DNA of 64,000 nucleotides from Lepidurus packardi (Eukaryota; Arthropoda; Branchiopoda; Notostraca; Triopsidae), in the NCBI GenBank assembly GCA_023053545.1, contig JAKZAN010000001.1, positions 11,362,024 through 11,426,023 on the forward strand, in the 5' to 3' direction. The position numbers and the translations under genes were made by a program. Positions within the stretch are counted from its first letter, which is position 1, and every line of letters starts with the position of its first letter. The notes beneath the pieces were generated by a model, which saw only the letters and a program-made list of their open reading frames with translations, was not told where the DNA came from and searched no databases. This document shows, in pieces, positions 57,392-64,000 of this stretch.

Positions 57392-60300
57392 TTATTCATC
57401 ATCTTCATTACAATATCCGTAAGCGTGACTGGTAACAAGATCTGGGAGCCAGAAACGTTTATCATCAAGAGCAGACAATGACAATTTACGAGTTTGATAA
57501 GTATAAATTTGATGGTTGAATGAGCGGAGAGTGGTATTGGTAGTATATACCTCGCAGCGCTCACCATACAACACTTGACGGTAAAGGTCTAACGATAATT
57601 CACGACGGGTGGCTTCTCGGGTAGTGCCCTTGGCCTTTCATTGTTCTTCACCCGTGTCAAAACGTATACAATAGAGTTTGGGTCGTAAAGCTACAATTTC
57701 CACAATACGGTTTTGTCCAGCCTCGTTCTTAAACATGCCTAGACGTTTATCGTTGTCAGCATAGTAATATGGACTGGATGGATGTTGGTTGGAGGTATCA
57801 AAGTGGGTGGTTAGACGATGACGCAACTCTTCCCAGAATCCGGTAGGGCTTTCCACACTGTAGCAAAAACTGTCGGTATCGGTAAAAACCAAGCGGCAGC
57901 GCGAACCAAAATGTGGGCGAATAATGTTGTAGTGGAAATCGTACATATGCATTTTGGCTAATTCCAATATTGCAAAACCTACAAGGATTGGTTTGTTATA
58001 AAAAACGTCGGTTTTTCTCATCTGAATGAGTGCTAAATCATTCGAAATGCGTCGTGCATGGCTGAAGGCTGGACTGGCTGTTAAACTCACAAGAGTTTTC
58101 TCGTTGTTTATTACGTAGATGTTGACTCGGTTGTCTACGTTTTCTACAGTTTTACCTGAAATGTTAACCGAAGGTTAGTCAAAAGTATGAGTTTAAGTTA
58201 GAATGATTTTACCAAAGATGGAATTATTCATCAGTTTGAACGATTCACGATCAGCGTCATTGGTGGCGGCAGCTCGCAAAGCGGTGTTGCATTCGATGTA
58301 GGGCTGAAACAGCGTTGTCTGACGAAATCTGATACCACCATGCATTCGGGTCACTAACAATCCGTGACTTAAAGCCAGCTGCAACATTCTGTAATGAATC
58401 AGATATTTTTCTTTAGCGTTTAAGGTGACACATAGTTTTTCAACACGAGAGGGAAATGTTTTCCCATCTTTCAGATAATGCTCTTGGATTGCGGGGCTTA
58501 GCATATCCCATGTTATTTGTTCTTTGCGGGGGAGAAAGGGAAAATCGTCGTGTTCTTCGTGTAAATGGGCAGGATATTCCATGTCGACTAGTAGGGCATA
58601 ACCATAGAGCGAATCTGGGGTTAACGAGAGGATTTCGTTCAAACTGGGGCATTCTTTGGTTGATAACCAGCAAATTCCATCGGTGGGTAAAGCTTGAACC
58701 ATCGCCCATCCATACAAGTTGTTAGCATCGATATATTCGATGGAGCTATTAGGGCGTGTAGGATCATAATGCGGCAAGTCTGGTAAATTGGCTACAGCAT
58801 GACGTTGGGACACCATGGTTAGCCCCCCTCGCACGTTTTGTTTAACCATACTATGCATGGTTACATCGGTCATAAGTTCCATCGTCACCCCCGTTGTGTA
58901 CAAACAGGCGTTCCAGCTAAAATGCGAAATGCTGTAAAAATGGGCTACATCCAAACCCGAATGGTGATAGGTTGTTTGACGTAAGGTGGAAAAGCAGTCG
59001 GCTAGAATGCGGACATCGCACTCTAAATACAAGTTGTGATAGTCGCGTAATGTGCGACATTGGAAAGTATCCCAAACGTTTTGTGCATGAATGTAATCCT
59101 CATCTGAAACTGAGCAACCAGTTAGGGTGGAGAAAAAGGCCAGTTGGGATGGTAAATGTGGTAAATCGAGAGCTGTCAGACTAGTCATGAACTCGTAGGG
59201 AAATATCCCTTTGCGCGCTAAGAGTTTGAGTTTCTCTTGATTCCCCGCTACCGCAGCCGCACGGTTCAAACATTGAAAGGAGTGGAGCCCCTTTTTCAAG
59301 AGAACTTGAGCCCAACGTTCCAAACTAGTGTTCATAAATTGAAGACTGTCCAGAAAGCGAACGTTATCAACTTTAAAAGTCAAGAACTTTTCCATGGATT
59401 TGGGGATAATGTCAATGTCTTGCCCGTAATGCTCCAATGCTTGACAGATGAAGTGTCCATCGTAATTCCTAGAAACAACAGATTATTTGGATTCGGTTTA
59501 TCGGTTTTCACAGATACTTACTGTAAATTGTGGAAGTAGACAGGTAATTCGTAGTTTTCCAATTTACAATGGAGATTACAACCTCGGTGAGCAATACCCC
59601 GGAAAGAACCGTCAAAATGATCATGATCTATCATACGCTCGGACAAATCTTGGGGTAAGGGTTTCTTGCAGTGTACGCATATAGTAGCTGTATGTCGGGC
59701 TCTTATTGCCATTGACACATCTTTTTCATTGAGGGGAAAATTTGTTGAGCGCACCACTTGTTCAAGATTTGCTGCTGTTTCTAAGATGTTTTGTAGGAAA
59801 ATCTGACCTGCATTAGGGCCAACATAGCGCTGGTATGCCACTTCACTCCCCTGCAGGTCGAGCACCAAATAACAAAAAGATAGAGCTTCGTGACGATGAA
59901 GCTTTTGATTGACGGGAGAGTGTTCTTCATCAGTTGGATCATAAGAAACTAAAAGAGATTCAAAATCGGAAAAAAGCTATGTAAGGGGCACGTTGTGCTG
60001 CATTAAAACATCGCATCTGAACAAAATCGTTCTTCCCAGGAGTGGGGAGTCGAACTGCTTTTTGTTTGTTTTCCAAACAGTACATTTTATGAGCATCTAG
60101 GGACCGGGAACTTTTAAACGCGTTTAGACATTTGAGACAATAATGATCCTTATGTAGTTGATCTTTACCCAACAAACGATTTGGTGAAAGAATAGGCCAG
60201 AAATGTCCTTGTCCCGGACCGGTGCATGTATACAAAAGATTAACCGGTTCTTGGCAGAGGGTGGTGTTGGGTTTGAAAAAGGTTTTCCCAGAAATACGAA

Positions 60301-61453
60301 AAGGATAAATATTTCGAGGGGTGGCAACAAGAGTTGGTGGGAGTTTAGAGCGTTTAGGATTTTCTGCTTCTTCATCACTCTCGTCAAAACATCCAAACGG
60401 TAAAGTATCAAAAGCTAAGATATTAATAGCGATTGAATGGGCTTCTTCAAAAGCAGTTATGTCTTGAATTTTAACAGGATAGGTTAGCACTTGTGGATTA
60501 ATGGTCGGTAATCTGTCGGGATAACGGGCGAAGAGAGCGTCTAAGCTTTTAGCACTATGATGTTTTATAATAAACTGAGAATTTTCGTCAGTTGCAGCAT
60601 GTTGACGAGCTAGCACCGCTTTGACCGCGTAGACAAAACATTGATCACCGCAACGTTCGATATTAACAACAGCTTTGCGTTTAGCGATGTTGGTAGGTAA
60701 CCGTATCTGGTGAGAGTCGTTACCACTACCCGCCATAGGAACAAACGTTGTTACTGAAGCTCGAAGCTCACTAATGTACTCCATCAGCCAACCAGAACCA
60801 GCTTGATTCTGACGATTGTGGATCACGTTGGCAATATGATCAAATGCATTTTGCATAACTTGATTTAAATCTGAAGTTGGGAGCACGATAACATACACAC
60901 TGTGGAAAAAACGGGGGTAGCGTTCGCTGCGATTGATTTCAGGAGTGTTTATGATTTTACTCATAACGCTATGAACTACAAATTTGATTTTCACAGACAA
61001 ACTCTTTCGTAGTTGAGCTTTCAATAATCCGAGAATTTGTGAACTATACTCGCTCATCAATTGTTCGGCTGTTACAATCGGGTAACGCTCAGGTCCAACA
61101 ATCAATCGATATTCCCGCAAATGTCCAGCTAGTGTACTATTCAATTCAAAAAATTCATTGTGGTTAGATTCAATCGATTGCGGTGGGGGTATATTGGGTG
61201 TGAGAGGTTCTGCAACACTTGTTGGAGGGGGTGGTGAAAGGGCAATCGTTGGCAGAGGGTTTAAAATTTGACGACGACGTTTCAAACGTCGTTGTCGACG
61301 CTTGATGCCGCGATTGAGAGTTCGAGTACGGATTGATGGGTGTGGAGCGGGGAATTCTTCGCCAGCACCTGCTTGTGACTCGTCATCATGATCAACATCA
61401 ATACCTAATTCACGAATCAAATCGCCTAAGATTGGACTATATTCAGAATTCAT
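57392..61453 (-). pseudogene. POLB: Polinton protein-primed DNA polymerase B, two lesions
   Basis: Three exons: 59522-61453, 58213-59468 and 57392-58155, with 53- and 57-nt introns. About 1,316 codons if one extra base is discounted. Motifs: an N-terminal basic stretch (RGIKRRQRRLKRRRQ), exonuclease blocks (DFESLLVSYD, YFHNLQNYDGHF, FLDSLQF), polymerase motif A (YIDANNLYGWAM), motif B (LMNNSIFGKT) and motif C (FTDTDSF). Lesions: a one-base shift in the six-base A-run at 59970-59975 (plus strand), and an in-frame TGA at 57638-57640, about 80 codons before the end. All catalytic motifs survive. Introns in POLB are unusual for a virus-like gene but strongly frame-supported. Confidence 0.88.
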
Positions 61454-61549
61454 TGTCAAACGCTGTCTCGAGGGCTACTGAGCACGATTTTCATGGCGTG
61501 TTAGTGCTTAAAGACTCGGAACTAGAAGAGGAGGAACTCATTTGTTAGT
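61454..61549. promoter_or_regulatory. divergent intergenic region, POLB and ATPase
   Basis: 96 bp between two outward-pointing Polinton genes; it should hold both start sites. No TATA box is evident. Confidence 0.4.
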
Positions 61550-62212
61550 ATGGAGGCGTTGTTTAGACATCCAGTGCGCATCCTCATTGCTGGTCCTTCA
61601 CAATCGGGTAAAAGCGAGGTGGTAGCCCGGCTGCTTCGACAACTATCGTCAATGTTCACTCCCTGTCCTGAACGTATACGCTATTGTTATGGAGCGTGTC
61701 AACCGCTTTTTGCACAACTCCAGTCGGAGTTGGACAATATTACTTTTCAAGCCGGGTTTGACGAAAATGATATTAAAGAAACTTTACCGGCCAACAGTTT
61801 ACTCATTCTGGATGATCTGATGGAAACTATAGATGGTAAATCAAAAGCATTGGAGAACATCTTTACCAAACATTCCCACCATGCCAATATCTCCGTCATC
61901 ATGATTACACAAAACCCGTTTTATAGCAACCTTCGCACCATCTCTCTTAATTGCTCCCACATGTTTCTAATGAAAACTGCTCGAGATGTTACTCAAATTC
62001 GAGCTATTGGAGCTCAAATGTTCCCTGGTAAACTGAGATATTTTATGGATGCGTACGAGCATGCCTGTGAAGAACCTTACTCTTATTTGATGCTCTCCTT
62101 CGATCCCAACACTCCTGACACTCATCGTCTTATGTCAGACGTTTTCAACGCGAAAGGCGAGCCTATTGTATACGAAAGAGTGCACCAACCTGTAAAAGTT
62201 TCACGAAAATAA
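61550..62212 (+). CDS. ATP: Polinton genome-packaging ATPase (A32/FtsK-HerA type)
   Basis: 220 aa with Walker A GPSQSGKS at residues 15-22, Walker B SLLILDDLM at about 84-92, and the sensor-like SVIMITQNPF. This is the pattern of the poxvirus A32-like packaging ATPase family. It would pump DNA into preformed capsids. The frame is intact, and this is the only plus-strand Polinton gene. Confidence 0.93.
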   Translation: MEALFRHPVRILIAGPSQSGKSEVVARLLRQLSSMFTPCPERIRYCYGACQPLFAQLQSELDNITFQAGFDENDIKETLPANSLLILDDLMETIDGKSKALENIFTKHSHHANISVIMITQNPFYSNLRTISLNCSHMFLMKTARDVTQIRAIGAQMFPGKLRYFMDAYEHACEEPYSYLMLSFDPNTPDTHRLMSDVFNAKGEPIVYERVHQPVKVSRK

Positions 62213-62293
62213 AACATTTTGTTATAAACATGTTTTTCAGATGTTTGATGTAAAATGTGGTGATATCTTTCAAATATTAGTCTCGATTATTTT

Positions 62294-62737
62294 TCACAAT
62301 TTTGTATTTACATTAATTCGTTCTACATCTCGGGTTAACCAATAAGTGAATTTGTAGGTTTGGAACAGCGTACAAAGAGTCGGGGTTGTTTTATGTTTAG
62401 GACAATAGGGTGGTTCAAAAGGGATAAAAATTTCGTTGACTGCAGGGCAATTGTATCCCACCAAGTTCTCAATAGGTTGTTGAAGTCCTTGTGAGAGAAT
62501 TTCAAACGAAGGATCACCCCATGTTAAAACTCGATATTTTCGGATTGAGTGGGCTAAATGATTGAAGAAAACCCCCATCGTGTCAAAGGGCCAGTCTTGA
62601 TCATGGTCATTTCCCCATGTGAAATGTCGATAGTAAAAATTGTTCTGTGATAATTTGGAATTAATAAAACATGAAGTTAACTCCACAGGGATGCTGTCAA
62701 CTAATCTCAAATAGACTACAGCCAAGTCTTCAGCCAT
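62294..62737 (-). CDS. Polinton terminal ORF, unassigned (147 aa), start inside TIR
   Basis: Intact frame with aromatic-rich motifs (NNFYYRHFTWGNDHDQDW, FIPFEPPYCPKHKTTP) and CP..H spacing that might bind metal. No family is recognised. The first 14 codons lie in the right TIR and are therefore duplicated as a headless start at 51237-51278 on the left. Confidence 0.6.
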   Translation of the reverse strand: MAEDLAVVYLRLVDSIPVELTSCFINSKLSQNNFYYRHFTWGNDHDQDWPFDTMGVFFNHLAHSIRKYRVLTWGDPSFEILSQGLQQPIENLVGYNCPAVNEIFIPFEPPYCPKHKTTPTLCTLFQTYKFTYWLTRDVERINVNTKL

Positions 62738-63390
62738 TCTTATGCTCTAGCAGAGTTTATTGAACCACCGTGTTGATCTGTGTTGGTTCCACTGGTTTCA
62801 TAAACAGGAGACGTGCTGGTGATAGCCTTGAGTTTGTCAAACACTGGTTGGAATGAGTGTGTGTGTGCGGTTGTGAGAATTGGGGATTTTGAAACCGTTC
62901 AGCCTAAGGGTTGCACAGATGTCAGAGTGGGGGTTGTCAAGCGCGCCCATCTGAGGAATCATGCCTATGGAAGAGTGGGGATTGACCAACACAGCAGCTT
63001 GAGGGGGGTGTCAAACACATGAGTGTGAGCTGACAAGCACCCTAGCCAGAGGGGCTGTGCAAACGCAAGAGTGGGTGAGTTGGTGTTATCAGTGTGTGTG
63101 CAACAGTTGATAGCCTGATGAGCATGATGGCACACTCTCCAAAAAATCTTACAGTGTAGTGAAACCACCAACCATTATTTTGAATGAATTTGTAATTGTA
63201 TTTGTTGAAAGAAAATACATTTCAAAGGTTAAACTTACAAAAAGTGTCTTTAACTTAAATGTCTATCTCCGAAAAAAGTGTCATTAACTTTAATGTCTAT
63301 TTTTGAAAAACTGTCTTTACTTAAATGTATGTGTGTATTTTGTGAAAAAAAAAGTGTCTTTAACTTAAATGATGAATCTCGAAAAGTGTC
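62696..63390 (-). repeat. Polinton right terminal inverted repeat
   Basis: About 695 bp, pairing with 50601-51278. It ends at 63390, where PISD exon sequence begins without any spacer. The left repeat continues outward into further tandem units, so this end may be truncated. Confidence 0.9.
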
Positions 63391-63956
63391 GTCGTCTTGC
63401 GACGTCCAGCACGACAGTATGTTTCCAATTCCTACAATAAAAAGAAAAGAAAACTGTTAAGTCACTTTAAAAAACGCAAACTCGTCGACTAACTTACCGG
63501 GTCTTTATAGACGTATATGGAGCCGACATTGGTAGCTCCTACCGCTGTCATGCTGAACAAGCCGTACTGCCACTGGCCAAAGTAAACGGCTCGCTCGTTG
63601 AGGGCAAGTAAGCCGGGGACCCATTTGCAAACGCTTGGGTTCACACTAAACATTTCCTCTAAGATAATATTCCGGTTAGTAACACCCCTTGTTGTTCTCA
63701 TGACGAAATACCTGGAAAATGTCGCCGCAATGAAATATCCCAGTCAACGGGGGAATGAAACTCATAGTAGTCCCCGGGCGCCTGATGGATGAAACAGTAG
63801 TGGAGGCCGGAGGTTGGGGACCCTGTTGAGAGTTGCACCAGTTCAGAGGGTCCCAAAAACTGGCTCAGGGAGTAAGGCACCCCCTTCGCCTGTCCCAACA
63901 GTCCCATTCTGGTCCACTGCGCCAAAATGGAGGACTTTCCCATCGGCTGGTGACAC
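63391..63956 (-). pseudogene. PISD: phosphatidylserine decarboxylase (PISD) fragment, interrupted
   Basis: Exon pieces 63712-63956, 63498-63658 and 63391-63431 are joined by GT-AG introns in frame. They encode VSPADGKVLHFG, HQAPGDYYEFHSPVDW, RRHFP-EEMFSVNPSV, LNERAVYFGQWQYGLFSM and TAVGATNVGS, all hallmark blocks of the mitochondrial PS decarboxylase. This enzyme makes phosphatidylethanolamine at the inner membrane. A one-base surplus in the CCC at 63894-63896 shifts the frame early in the first piece. The last exon stops at the Polinton border, before the LGST autocleavage region. The rest is not found left of the Polinton; upstream exons lie beyond the window. An assembly or segmental-copy explanation is possible. 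Confidence 0.75.
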
Positions 63957-64000
63957 CTGTTGTAGAAAACAAACAATATTTAGTACGAGAAATGAGTGCA

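Larger units (their letters stand above)
50601..63390. mobile_element. Polinton/Maverick, ~12.8 kb, nearly complete
   Basis: Long inverted repeats (50601-51278 and 62696-63390) bound a densely packed gene set. The minus strand carries protease, major capsid, a basic protein, minor capsid, integrase, two or three unassigned proteins and POLB. The plus strand carries the packaging ATPase and the minus strand a terminal 147-aa ORF at the right. Reading frames abut or overlap by a few bases over 51.4-57.1 kb, a virus-like layout. Presence of both jelly-roll capsid genes, protease and ATPase is the known Polinton virion module. Defects are limited to POLB. No 6-bp target duplication is apparent. 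Confidence 0.95.

Noticed and set aside
59968-59980. Programmed -1 frameshift in POLB at a T TTT TTC heptamer
   Set aside because: A -1 shift leads to a stop within seven codons; the continuing polymerase frame needs a +1 step, so mutation is simpler.
50601-63390. Integrated adenovirus or virophage
   Set aside because: The retroviral-type integrase with chromodomain, long TIRs and the whole gene set define a Polinton.

Overview
The window is nuclear DNA of an arthropod, most likely a crustacean of the Daphnia type (inference). The evidence is short GT-AG introns of about 55-90 nt, a fused trehalose synthase/phosphatase, an arthropod-type cofilin whose first coding exon holds only the ATG, degenerate AACCT (arthropod telomere-like) repeats, and a heavy load of LINE, Ty3/gypsy, BEL, DNA-transposon and Polinton sequence. 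I rebuilt gene models by hand from splice signals and reading-frame continuity. Every host gene model from 1.3 to 22.5 kb keeps an open frame across all its junctions.

Region 1-23 kb is a compact host gene block. In order it holds a LINE fragment (-), a Ly6/three-finger GPI-type protein (-), YAE1 (+), cofilin/twinstar (-), tRNA-Glu(TTC) (-), galactose-1-phosphate uridylyltransferase (-), cytochrome c oxidase subunit 7A (+), a FoxN2/3-type forkhead factor (-), trehalose-6-phosphate synthase/phosphatase (-) and the 17-exon sorting adaptor PACS (-). A PIF/Harbinger-like MITE sits in a PACS intron.

Region 23-50 kb is almost entirely mobile or repeated DNA. It holds a deletion-derivative LINE (+), a nearly complete non-LTR retrotransposon (-) with one frameshift, and a truncated Ty3/gypsy element (+). 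These are followed by more than two near-identical tandem copies of a 6,324-bp unit. The unit contains a LINE 5' part and a decayed intron-bearing gene remnant with an inverted repeat. The array ends at a ~5-kb DNA transposon of uncertain superfamily with GTTAAACT-rich subterminal arrays, which is itself invaded by a MITE. Beyond it lie a broken GTPBP4/NOG1 3' end and BEL and gypsy scraps.

Region 50.6-63.4 kb is a Polinton/Maverick, a virus-like giant transposon. It has ~0.69-kb terminal inverted repeats and a hallmark gene set: adenain-like protease, major capsid protein (PY), minor capsid/penton protein (PX), retroviral-type integrase with chromodomain, protein-primed family B DNA polymerase, packaging ATPase, and several small basic or unassigned proteins. 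POLB carries one frameshift and one in-frame stop, so the copy is probably not autonomous. Its right end directly abuts a coding exon of phosphatidylserine decarboxylase (PISD), which runs off the window end and carries its own frameshift.

The host genes are individually housekeeping or regulatory and do not form a pathway. The Polinton genes form a coherent virion-formation, integration and replication module.
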